From contig NZ_JABZXW010000042.1 in the NCBI RefSeq assembly GCF_015265375.1, positions 1 to 18,863 of the forward strand: 18,863 nucleotides of DNA, given 5' to 3'. Position 1 is the first letter of the stretch; every line of letters starts with the position of its first letter. Below the pieces are notes generated by a model. The model made no database searches. It was not told the origin of the DNA and saw only the letters and a list, made by a program, of their open reading frames with translations. A program made the translations under genes and the position numbers. Positions 7,437-15,100 of this stretch are shown here, one piece after another. Source of the stretch: Rothia sp. (in: high G+C Gram-positive bacteria) (GTDB taxonomy: Bacteria > Actinomycetota > Actinomycetes > Actinomycetales > Micrococcaceae).

Positions 7437-8441
7437 GTGACTGTACGCGTAGCAATCAACGGCTTCGGCCGCATCGGCCGCACCTTCTTCCGCGCAGCTC
7501 AGACCGAGGGCGTCGGCTTCGAGATCGTCGCAATCAACGACCTCACCGATGTTGAGACCCTGGCACACCTGCTCAAGTACGACTCCATCATGGGTCGCTT
7601 CAACGCAGAGGTCGAGGTCAAGGAAGGCGCGCTGGTTGTTGACGGCAAGGAAATCAAGATCCTCGCTGAGCGTGACCCCCAGAACCTCCCCTGGAAGGAC
7701 CTGGGCGTTGACGTAGTCCTCGAGTCCACCGGTTTCTTCACCGAAGGCAGCAAGGCAAAGGCACACATCGAGGCTGGCGCTAAGAAGGTTATCCTCTCCG
7801 CTCCCGGTAAGAACATCGACGGCACCTTCGTCATGGGCGTGAACGACGACCAGTACGATGCAGCTAACCACCACATCGTCTCCAACGCATCCTGCACCAC
7901 CAACTGCCTCGCTCCGATGGCTAAGGTCCTGAACGACGCATTCGGCATCAAGCAGGGTCTGATGACCACCATCCACGCATACACCGCTGACCAGCGTCTG
8001 CAGGATGCTCCCCACCGCGACCTGCGCCGTGCACGCGCAGCAGCTGTGAACATGGTCCCCACCTCCACCGGTGCAGCAGCAGCTGTTGGTCTGGTTCTGC
8101 CCGAGCTGAAGGGTAAGCTGGACGGCTTCGCAGTCCGCGTTCCCACCATCACCGGCTCCATCACCGACCTGACCTTCACCGCTGAGCGTGAGGTCACCGT
8201 TGAGGAAGTCAATGCAGCAGTCAAGGCAGCAGCTGAGGGCCCCATGAAGGGCATCATCAAGTACAACGAGGATCCCATCGTGTCCAAGGACATCGAGGGT
8301 GAGCCCATCTCCACCGTCTTCGACGCACCGCTGACCAAGGTCATCGGCGACCAGGTGAAGGTTATCGCTTGGTACGACAACGAGTACGGCTACGTTGCAC
8401 GCCTCGTGATGTTCACCAACAAGGTTGTGGCATCCCTCTAA
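7437..8441 (+). CDS. gap: Glyceraldehyde-3-phosphate dehydrogenase, type I, NAD-dependent
   Basis: A 334-residue cytosolic enzyme that oxidises and phosphorylates glyceraldehyde-3-phosphate to 1,3-bisphosphoglycerate with NAD. The N-terminal Rossmann signature INGFGRIGR (7-15) and the INDL segment at the end of the second strand, with the Asp that favours NAD, are present. The catalytic cysteine is Cys153 in SNASCTTNC and the partner histidine is His180 in TIHAYTADQ. The phosphate-binding VNMVPTSTGAA segment and the C-terminal WYDNEYGY motif are intact. Length is standard. The GTG start is supported by AAGGAG (7423-7428) 8 bp upstream. Codon use is strongly biased, as expected of a highly expressed gene. 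pgk follows on the same strand, but a terminator lies between them. Confidence 0.97.
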   Translation: MTVRVAINGFGRIGRTFFRAAQTEGVGFEIVAINDLTDVETLAHLLKYDSIMGRFNAEVEVKEGALVVDGKEIKILAERDPQNLPWKDLGVDVVLESTGFFTEGSKAKAHIEAGAKKVILSAPGKNIDGTFVMGVNDDQYDAANHHIVSNASCTTNCLAPMAKVLNDAFGIKQGLMTTIHAYTADQRLQDAPHRDLRRARAAAVNMVPTSTGAAAAVGLVLPELKGKLDGFAVRVPTITGSITDLTFTAEREVTVEEVNAAVKAAAEGPMKGIIKYNEDPIVSKDIEGEPISTVFDAPLTKVIGDQVKVIAWYDNEYGYVARLVMFTNKVVASL

Positions 8442-8504
8442 GCCCCAATAGGCTTACGACGCTCACCGAGTGTAAGCGTCACCCCGCGTAACTAACGCAT
8501 AGTG

Positions 8505-8546
8505 AACCCCGGCACCACCGCATTAAGCGGGGGAGTCGGGGTTTGC
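8505..8546 (+). terminator. Rho-independent terminator of gap
   Basis: AACCCCG (8505-8511) pairs with CGGGGTT (8537-8543). Inner pairs CC (8515-8516) with GG (8532-8533) and CCGC (8518-8521) with GCGG (8527-8530) close on an ATTAA loop. A short T run ends the hairpin. Confidence 0.8.
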
Positions 8547-8665
8547 TGTACCAAGACCCATGTGTAAGGGCCTTGAATAAAACCCCTAAAAACGTATAAA
8601 CATACTGTTTTCCGTCGCCCTTTTTGGGTCAAAAATACCGTAAGAAGATAGCTGATAGAGAGTGC

Positions 8666-8682
8666 GAATATCCGCGATATTC
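8666..8682. promoter_or_regulatory. Perfect 7-3-7 palindrome upstream of the pgk promoter
   Basis: GAATATC (8666-8672) and GATATTC (8676-8682) are exact inverted copies around CGC. It lies 35 bp upstream of the pgk -35 box, in AT-rich intergenic DNA, which is a plausible place for an activator or repressor dimer. Confidence 0.5.
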
Positions 8683-8717
8683 TGCGGAAAAACACCATAT
8701 AAAAGCTATTTTTTAGG

Positions 8718-8746
8718 CTGTCAATCACCCTAATGTTCGGTATGAT
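8718..8746 (+). promoter_or_regulatory. Sigma-A-type promoter of pgk
   Basis: The -35 box CTGTCA (8718-8723) matches TTGACA at four positions and the -10 box TATGAT (8741-8746) at five, with an ideal 17-bp spacer. The predicted start site near 8753 gives a leader of about 35 nt that includes the AGGAGG ribosome site. It lies after the gap terminator, so pgk can be transcribed independently. Confidence 0.7.
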
Positions 8747-8786
8747 GGAAACGGTATATAAACCCACCTATCCAGGAGGAATTCCT

Positions 8787-10010
8787 ATGGCTAAGGCACT
8801 GTCCGAACTGCTCGAAGAAGGCGTCGCAGGCCGCCACGTTCTCGTCCGTTCCGACCTGAACGTACCCCTGAAGGACGGCGTTGTCACCGACGACGGCCGC
8901 GTCCGCGCATCCCTGCCCGTCATTGAGAAGCTTGCCAAGGCTGGCGCACGCGTTATCGTGACCGCACACCTGGGCCGCCCCAAGGGCAAGGTTGACCCCC
9001 AGTACTCCATCGCACCGGCAGCTGCACGCCTGGCTGAGCTGGCGTCCGTGCCCGTGAAGGTTGCAACCGACCTGGTAGGCGAGGACGCAAAGGCTAAGGC
9101 AGCAGCCCTGGCTGACGGCGAAGTTCTGGTTGTTGAGAACGTCCGCTACGACGCACGCGAGACCTCCAAGGACGACGCAGAGCGCGGCGAATTCGCTGAC
9201 GAGCTGGTCGCACTGACCGGCGAGAACGGCGCATACGTGAACGACGCATTCGGCGCGGTTCACCGCAAGCACGCTTCCGTCTACGACGTTGCTAAGCGTC
9301 TGCCCGCATACCTGGGTGACCTGGTGAAGAAGGAAGTTGACGTTCTGGCTAAGACCCTGAACGACCCCGAGCGTCCCTTCGTTGTGGTCATGGGTGGCGC
9401 TAAGGTTTCCGACAAGCTCGCCGTGATTGACAACCTGATCGGTAAGGCTGACACCATCCTCATTGGTGGCGGCATGGGCTACACCTTCGCATACGCACAG
9501 GGCTACGAGGTTGGCCAGTCGCTGCTGGAGAAGGACCAGGTCGACAACGTTCTGCGTTACCTGAAGGAAGCTCCCGAGAAGGGCACCGAGATCATCACCG
9601 CAGTGGATGTTGTCTGGGCTGACGCATTCTCCGCTGACGCTAACACCGAGATTCGCCCGATTGAGGACCTGACCGGCGGCAAGCTGGGCGCAGAGGCTGA
9701 GGGTCTGGACATTGGCCCCAAGACCGCTGAGATTTTCGCTGAGAAGATCAAGGGCGCAAAGACCATCTTCTGGAACGGCCCCGTTGGCGTGTTCGAGATT
9801 GCTCCCTTCGCTGAGGGTACCCGCGCGGTGGCACAGGCTATCGTCGACTCTGACGCATTCTCCATCATTGGTGGTGGCGACTCCGCTTCTGCAGTCCGTA
9901 ACCTGGGCTTCAAGGATGAGCAGTTCGGCCACATCTCCACCGGTGGTGGCGCTTCCCTCGAGTACATTGAGGGTAAGACCCTGCCCGGCCTGGAGGCACT
10001 GGGCGCCTAA
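8787..10010 (+). CDS. pgk: Phosphoglycerate kinase
   Basis: A 407-residue cytosolic monomeric kinase that transfers the acyl phosphate of 1,3-bisphosphoglycerate to ADP, the first ATP-yielding step of glycolysis. Substrate-side motifs RSDLNVPL, TAHLGRPKG and ENVRYDARE sit in the N-terminal lobe, with NDAFGAVHRKHAS and the VVMGGAKVSDKL hinge segment following. The nucleotide lobe has LIGGGMGYTF, FWNGPVGVFE and the GGGDSASAV and STGGGASLE loops. ATG 8787 is chosen over the upstream ATG at 8733 because AGGAGGA (8774-8780) lies 6 bp before it. The upstream alternative also starts within the -35/-10 promoter, whose predicted transcript would not include it. Codon bias is strong. It lies next to gap, but tpiA does not follow. 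Confidence 0.97.
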   Translation: MAKALSELLEEGVAGRHVLVRSDLNVPLKDGVVTDDGRVRASLPVIEKLAKAGARVIVTAHLGRPKGKVDPQYSIAPAAARLAELASVPVKVATDLVGEDAKAKAAALADGEVLVVENVRYDARETSKDDAERGEFADELVALTGENGAYVNDAFGAVHRKHASVYDVAKRLPAYLGDLVKKEVDVLAKTLNDPERPFVVVMGGAKVSDKLAVIDNLIGKADTILIGGGMGYTFAYAQGYEVGQSLLEKDQVDNVLRYLKEAPEKGTEIITAVDVVWADAFSADANTEIRPIEDLTGGKLGAEAEGLDIGPKTAEIFAEKIKGAKTIFWNGPVGVFEIAPFAEGTRAVAQAIVDSDAFSIIGGGDSASAVRNLGFKDEQFGHISTGGGASLEYIEGKTLPGLEALGA

Positions 10011-10049
10011 TCTGGGTGCACAGATTTAGTACACGGTTTTAGTGTAGGG

Positions 10050-10096
10050 AACCCCCGTCGGGGCGGTACTTCGGTACCGTTCCGGCGGGGGTTTCT
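10050..10096 (+). terminator. Rho-independent terminator of pgk with TTCG tetraloop
   Basis: AACCCCCG (10050-10057) pairs with CGGGGGTT (10086-10093), and the stem continues through CGG pairs and wobbles to CGGTAC/GTACCG (10064-10069 with 10074-10079) closed by TTCG. The whole 44-nt hairpin pairs without a bulge, and a short T tail follows. Confidence 0.9.
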
Positions 10097-10430
10097 GCAT
10101 GCCCGCTCATGCCCGGATAGTCCTGCGCGGGCAGGGGGCGGGGCTGTTTCCTGGCTATATGCTGTGGATTCCCTGGATTCGCCGCCTGTATCGGGGAGGC
10201 TGAGGAGCGGCTTTACTAGACTGGAAATGTAGAGAATTCCAAACCTGCAATCTCAAGACGGTTGCGGGGGAGCGCACGCACCTCTACCGACAAGCAAATA
10301 CAGGCGGGCGAAGACGCTCAGCCGTGGAGCCCAGCTACCCGCGAGTAGCCCAGAACCACCTCGGCAGCTCGCAAACTCAGCAGCTCGTGTACTCAGTAGC
10401 TCATGAACATGGAATCCAGGGAGGGAAAGA
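10097..10430. other. Intergenic region upstream of the paralogue pair
   Basis: Apart from the pgk terminator just upstream and the tandem repeat at 10364-10411 I see no gene or RNA here. Possible -10 hexamers (CTATAT at 10155-10160, TAGACT at 10217-10222) lack -35 partners. The ribosome site of the next gene, GGGAGGG, is at its right end. Confidence 0.4.
10364..10411 (+). repeat. Three 16-bp degenerate tandem repeats
   Basis: GCAGCTCGCAAACTCA (10364-10379), GCAGCTCGTGTACTCA (10380-10395) and GTAGCTCATGAACATG (10396-10411) are head to tail, ending about 8 bp before the ribosome binding site of the next gene. The first two units differ at three positions and the third is more diverged. Confidence 0.6.
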
Positions 10431-11021
10431 ATGCCCATAGACACTCAAGCGCTCTTTGACGAAAAAGACTACACGGGAACATACCCGTACGTTGCCGATG
10501 GCGTGATTGGACCCTACACACCCGCAAACCGGGACCACCCCGCCTACTCGGCGCCCGCCCCGGGCGTGAGGTACAGGCCGAGGCACTATGCGGCGAGGAA
10601 CCTGCGCCCCTACCTGGGCTACTACTACGCCTGCCAAAACTACATGATTCTCGCCTCGGAACCGGCAGTTCTGAAGATTGACAATATCAGCGAAGAAATG
10701 TTCTTCCCCGCCATTCAGGACCTCTACGAAGAAGGTAAAGGCTGGGTCATTACCCCTAACCCCCAGATTCTGACCATGAACCTGCTGGAGGGGCAGCCGC
10801 GCCTCATCGACGAGACGCTAAAAATTGTGGAATGGAACGTGCGGTTCGATATCCTTCCCGAAGTTCGGGTGTACCGCAAAGACACGAACCAGGTGTACCC
10901 CATCACTGATTTTGATACGCGCGGCCTCATCCGTGACGGCGCAATACACGGGACTCTACGCACACAATTCACGAATGAGTGGAGGCCCGTCCAATTCATC
11001 TCAGAGAATAGCCTGAGCTAG
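10431..11021 (+). CDS. Hypothetical protein, DUF6318-like, no signal peptide
   Basis: A 196-residue protein without signal peptide, lipobox or membrane helix. The first 55 residues are Tyr/Pro-rich (YTGTYPYVADGVIGPYTP, PAYSAPAPG). From about residue 57 comes a domain with NLRPYLGYYYACQNY, LYEEGKGWVI, VRVYRKDTNQVYPI and EWRPVQFI, which aligns with the following gene (LYAFLAYYFASMNY, LYKEKRGWVI, LAFYVKETG, GQWVIVA). The pattern of an aromatic helix containing NY, then a Gly-Trp turn and beta strands, resembles the actinobacterial DUF6318 group as I remember it. That assignment is tentative and the function is unknown. An in-frame stop at 10404 fixes ATG 10431 as start, with GGGAGGG just upstream. 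The next gene starts 16 bp after its stop, so the pair is an operon. Confidence 0.75.
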   Translation: MPIDTQALFDEKDYTGTYPYVADGVIGPYTPANRDHPAYSAPAPGVRYRPRHYAARNLRPYLGYYYACQNYMILASEPAVLKIDNISEEMFFPAIQDLYEEGKGWVITPNPQILTMNLLEGQPRLIDETLKIVEWNVRFDILPEVRVYRKDTNQVYPITDFDTRGLIRDGAIHGTLRTQFTNEWRPVQFISENSLS

Positions 11022-11037
11022 GGGAGGGGAGAGAAGC

Positions 11038-11889
11038 ATGACGAATAACTTTGGCGGACCCGGATATAACCGACCAGGATATAACGAGCAACGAGCGTAC
11101 ATGAGGTCTGTGATTACTCGCGCCAAGTTTATACGAGCTGGCGTGTTCGCTGGTGCTGCCCTCGTTGCGGTGGCTTTTGGTTGGGGTACTAAACTGCTCA
11201 ACGGGACGGGTTCGGAGTCCCAGGCCGATAAGAAGCGCGACCAGGAATTTGTGCGTCTGGAACCAACGGAGAAGTACGATGAGCTCCGTGCCCTGGGGCC
11301 TTCCTCCGGGCCGCTGGTTTATACGGCGTTTGAGCGTAAGGGCCGCTTCATCCCTGCTACCGAGGCGCAGGCGGCGCAGAACGTGCCGTACCCTATTCAG
11401 CAGCCCGGAATGGACAACTACGACCGCGCCGGCTTGTACGCATTCTTGGCGTACTACTTCGCGTCGATGAATTACTTCTACCACACGGGCGATACGGAGC
11501 CCCTTTCTAAGGTCACGGACCCGGAAAAGGTGTTGCACCCCGAAATTCTTCGCCTGTACAAGGAGAAGCGCGGATGGGTTATTTCGGCTGACAAGAACGT
11601 GCTGAGCGCCAACGTTGTTGATGATCTTATTGCGGGTGAGAAACCTAAAAATACGAGCCGAAATATCCTGGTGAGCACCCTGTACACGAATAAGGCTACG
11701 AACCTCGCGTTTTATGTTAAGGAGACGGGCGAGAAGCAGGATATTCACAAATATTTGAGGTACCTGGGGCGTTTCTCACTGGCTGTGGAGCATCTGCGCG
11801 GGCAGTGGGTGATTGTGGCTGACCGCGACGGCTACAGCATCCGCAACACCTACGAGCCGATCTACCCGCAAGGATTCGGGCAGCTGTAG
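11038..11889 (+). CDS. Hypothetical membrane-anchored DUF6318-like protein
   Basis: A 283-residue protein with a Gly/Tyr/Asn-rich N-terminus (NNFGGPGYNRPGYNEQ), a basic stretch and one hydrophobic helix at about 32-50 (IRAGVFAGAALVAVAFGWG). A long soluble domain of about 230 residues follows. No cysteine follows the helix, so it is not a lipoprotein; the most likely topology is N-terminus inside and domain outside. The C-terminal domain has LYAFLAYYFASMNYFYHTGD, LYKEKRGWVIS and GQWVIVADRDG, which match its upstream neighbour and a DUF6318-like pattern. The function is unknown. ATG 11038 is preceded by GGGAGGGGAGAG, and the gene is closed by a strong terminator at 11898. The pair lies directly before the Rhs toxin gene on the same strand, but the terminator separates them, so a link with the toxin is only positional. 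Confidence 0.75.
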   Translation: MTNNFGGPGYNRPGYNEQRAYMRSVITRAKFIRAGVFAGAALVAVAFGWGTKLLNGTGSESQADKKRDQEFVRLEPTEKYDELRALGPSSGPLVYTAFERKGRFIPATEAQAAQNVPYPIQQPGMDNYDRAGLYAFLAYYFASMNYFYHTGDTEPLSKVTDPEKVLHPEILRLYKEKRGWVISADKNVLSANVVDDLIAGEKPKNTSRNILVSTLYTNKATNLAFYVKETGEKQDIHKYLRYLGRFSLAVEHLRGQWVIVADRDGYSIRNTYEPIYPQGFGQL

Positions 11890-11897
11890 TTTCTCTA

Positions 11898-11947
11898 GAA
11901 ACCCCCGCCGGGCAGTACTTTCGGTACTGTGCTGGCGGGGGTTTCTT
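11898..11947 (+). terminator. Rho-independent terminator of the paralogue pair
   Basis: GAAACCCCCGCC (11898-11909) pairs perfectly with its complement at 11934-11945, with an inner stem CAGTAC/GTACTG (11913-11918 with 11924-11929) and a TTTCG loop. The build is nearly the same as that of the pgk terminator. Confidence 0.9.
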
Positions 11948-12044
11948 GCTGGACTTTTGAGATGGATGCTTCGTGAGCGGCTAGGTGGGGTGGAATCTGT
12001 CTTGCTGAGTTCGTGTGCAGAGTGTGCGTGTGTTACCTTGAAGG

Positions 12045-12135
12045 GTGTGTGATTCTCACTGTCACCGAGAGGGAACACACATGCAACGAATGTGAGCGAG
12101 GAAGCTCGTTCACCGTCACATCAACTTCCGGAAGT
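12045..12135 (+). promoter_or_regulatory. Structured leader of the Rhs toxin gene
   Basis: Three inverted repeats follow one another before the Rhs start. The first is GTGTGT/ACACAC (12045-12050 with 12075-12080), enclosing TCTC/GAGA. The second is TGTG/CACA (12091-12094 with 12117-12120), enclosing AGCGAG/CTCGTT around a GAAG loop. The third is the perfect 12-bp palindrome ACTTCCGGAAGT (12124-12135), whose right half contains the GGAAG ribosome site (12130-12134). Folding of the last element would hide the site. The upstream promoter is unclear; TACCTT (12034-12039) is a weak candidate. Confidence 0.45.
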
Positions 12136-12141
12136 AAATAT

Positions 12142-15100
12142 ATGGATAACGTCCACGCTAATACTGAAGCTGTTCCTTTTGACTTTGAGAGCGCCGAGGC
12201 TCTCAAAACGCATTTGACGCATCTAACTCAGGTAATTGAGCATCAGCTCCCTGCCCGCTATGGCGCCGATGGTACTTGCGGTGCCGCTCAGCTCGCCTTA
12301 GAAGGTTTTACTGGCGGCTATGCACGGGGGTATAGGGCAAAGCTTGCTTCGTCATTTGCGCTGTTGCGAGAGTTTAAAGAGTGCTTTAGCAACGCAGCTC
12401 GTAATATGGAGACCTACATTAAAGCTGCTCGTGAGGAAGAGCGCATTCGCCGAGAGATTACTGAATGGGAGAAGCTCAACGCACGTAAGCAAAGAGCTCG
12501 TGATCTTGAGAAGCTTGAGTATGACCTTCAGAATCAAGGCGCGTATAGCGTCGATAACCCTGACCTCAACCTTGAGGTTCCCCCTCGTCCTATGCCTTCC
12601 CGACCCCCGCATTTTGAGGTCTACACACCCCGCCCTGTAGCAGATTCCCTTACCGGTGGTCAGGGAAGCGCTGTATCTTCGGGAGCCTCTCAGAGCACTC
12701 TTGGTCGTTTTGCGGAGGAAAACTCCTCCGCTCGGGGTACTCAGCGTGTGAATACCCGTGCTGCAATTGCCTCTGCTGGTTCCACGGTTTCCATCATTCC
12801 GCATAATGCATATCAGCATCGTCAGGTTAATCTTTCTATGAATGCTGAACTTGGTCAGGCGCAGCTTCGCGTTGCATCCACCTATGCTCAGTTTCGTTCA
12901 AATACTTCATGGGGAACTTTTAACGCCGACTCATTGATTGCTGCGTTGCACACCTGGATTGAGGATGTCGATGCAGATGTCCATTGGTTGGGTAAGCTTG
13001 CTCAAACGATGTTTGATGTCGCAAGTCGTGGTTACCTGGAAAAACCGGCTATTGAACATCACGAAGAACTTTCAGGACCTGGGGCAAAGGCTCAAATTAG
13101 CCTCGAAATGAACTATCTGGATGAGCTGATGCATGATGATATTCCCATGCATCACCTACTGCAGGTTCCTGGCGCGAGCATTACTGGTGTAAATATCTCA
13201 TCTGGCTATGCAAATGACCCGGTTAACGTTGCAACTGGTAACTTCATTGAAAGTGAAGTTGACCTTCGCTCTCGCGTGAACTCGGTGCTACGTCTTGAGC
13301 GTACCTACAACAGTGTTCTCGCCGCCCTCCCGAATGCCCCTCGTGGTACTTTTGGTAAGGGCTGGTCAAGCATGCTGGACAGCCGACTTGAACAAAACTC
13401 CGACAGCATCTCATGGCACACTGCTGACGGTCGTGAACTCGTCTTTGAACGTGATGCTAACTCAGCTAGCGGGTATGCACGGACCCCCAACGCCCCCTAC
13501 TGGCTGGAGAAGGTAACCGAGTCGGTTCTAGACGCGGCACCTACACATAATGTGGAATCAGCCTCTGCGCCCTTCGAAGAAAATACCGAAGGACAAGAGG
13601 CACTTTGGTGCGCCCTGTACTCTGCTGTGAATAAAGCGGTCAAGTCCGCCCATCATCTACTGCCAGCAACTATTGAAGTAACGGAATCGTCTGAACCCAG
13701 CTACTACTGGTCTGTTACTAACCATTCTGGTACCCGTTATTTGTATGCTCCTTCGGGCGAATTGGTTGCTTTCATGGAGGGGCACCCCAGCTCAGCTGTA
13801 GTTGCTCTGTACAGCCGTGGCCCAAAGGCTAATGCCGATGAGGAGTTCGTAGCGCAGCGACCGAGCGCTTTGATTCAGCCCCTTAGCGCGCAGGGCATTG
13901 TTGTCAGCTATGACGCCCAGGGTTTTGTATCTGGAGCATCTCTGGTCAACTTCCGTGAAGGCTCCTCTGAAGAACATTCATCAGTGCAGGCTGAAAGCCA
14001 GCTGAACGATGTGCTCTATATCTACAATTCTGCTGGCGTACTTTGTGAAGTTCAGCGACCTGATGGTACCCGCCGTTATGAACAGACGGAGGATAACCTC
14101 ATCCACCGTGTCTGGAATGAAACGGGATATTGCGAGGTCGAGAATAGCTATGACGCTGACGGCCGCATCGTAGCCCAGAAGACTGAGCATGGTCGAAATA
14201 TTAGCTACCGCTATGAGCACGGTCTAATGACCGTGATTGAAGATTCCGGAACCGGTGAGCACGCTAATATTTGGCGTTCAAATGAACACGGTCAGCTTGT
14301 TTCCCTCGTGGCTGGCGACGGAAGCCGCCAGTCCATGCGATACAACTCCTACGGTTACCGCACTTACATCTGTGAGCGTGACGGATCCGTGACGCATCGT
14401 AGCTACGATGAACGCGCTCGCCTTGTCTCGGAAAATACTCCGGAAGGTGCAGTCCACCGCTATACGTGGGATGAGTATGATCGTATGCTTGCCCACCGAA
14501 TTATGAATAAGGACCGGCGTGCAGGCACTCTCACCGAAACACGCTATACCTACTCCCAGAACCCGCTGGACCCTAACCCTCTGACTATTACCCGTAACGG
14601 AGGCGATACAACTTATCTTGAATGGGACAACGCCGGTCATTGCACCGCCGTCACTGATGAATCAGGATTCAAACAGCACTTTACCTACAATGACCGTGGA
14701 CAGCTTCTGAGCTCCACGGATTCTAGTGGTGCTCAAGCGCAGTATTCGTATGATGCTGCCGGCAACCTTTGCTCAGTAACTAATCCCCTCGGCGATACCC
14801 AGTATTTTGAGTGGGATGCGAGCGGGCGCCTCAGCACGGTGGTCGACGCGATGGGTGCTCGTTGGGGTTTGTCCTATGAAGAGGCAGCTCAGAATGCTAC
14901 GCCGACCTCCGAGCAGCGCTTGACAGCGCTGACCGACCCTGAAGGTAACATCACTACTTTTGAATACTCGGCTGGTCACCTAAGCACTGTGATTGACCCT
15001 ATGGGTAATCGAACCAGTGTCGAACGCGACACTTGGGGCAACGTTATCTCCATGACTGATGCCGCAGGAGCTCAGACCCATTATGAATACGACGAACTCT

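Noticed and set aside
7499..8380. Antisense open frame over gap
   Set aside because: Low-complexity composition with no family resemblance; gap is certain on the plus strand.
8733..8786. Upstream ATG start for pgk
   Set aside because: It overlaps the predicted -35/-10 promoter and lacks a ribosome site, while ATG 8787 has AGGAGGA and the normal family N-terminus.
8730..9932. Long antisense open frame over pgk
   Set aside because: Same reason: it is a shadow of strong codon bias in a highly expressed gene.
10098..10202. Small plus-strand frame of 34 codons after the pgk terminator
   Set aside because: It starts right behind the terminator hairpin with no ribosome site and has no recognisable features.
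11977..12141. In-frame GTG starts upstream of ATG 12142 extending the Rhs protein
   Set aside because: The extension is open but Cys-rich and unlike any Rhs N-terminus, it covers the structured leader, and none of the GTG codons has a convincing ribosome site.
14278..14640. Antisense open frame within the Rhs gene
   Set aside because: The opposite strand is a continuous, motif-rich Rhs frame; the antisense frame has no ribosome site or family pattern.
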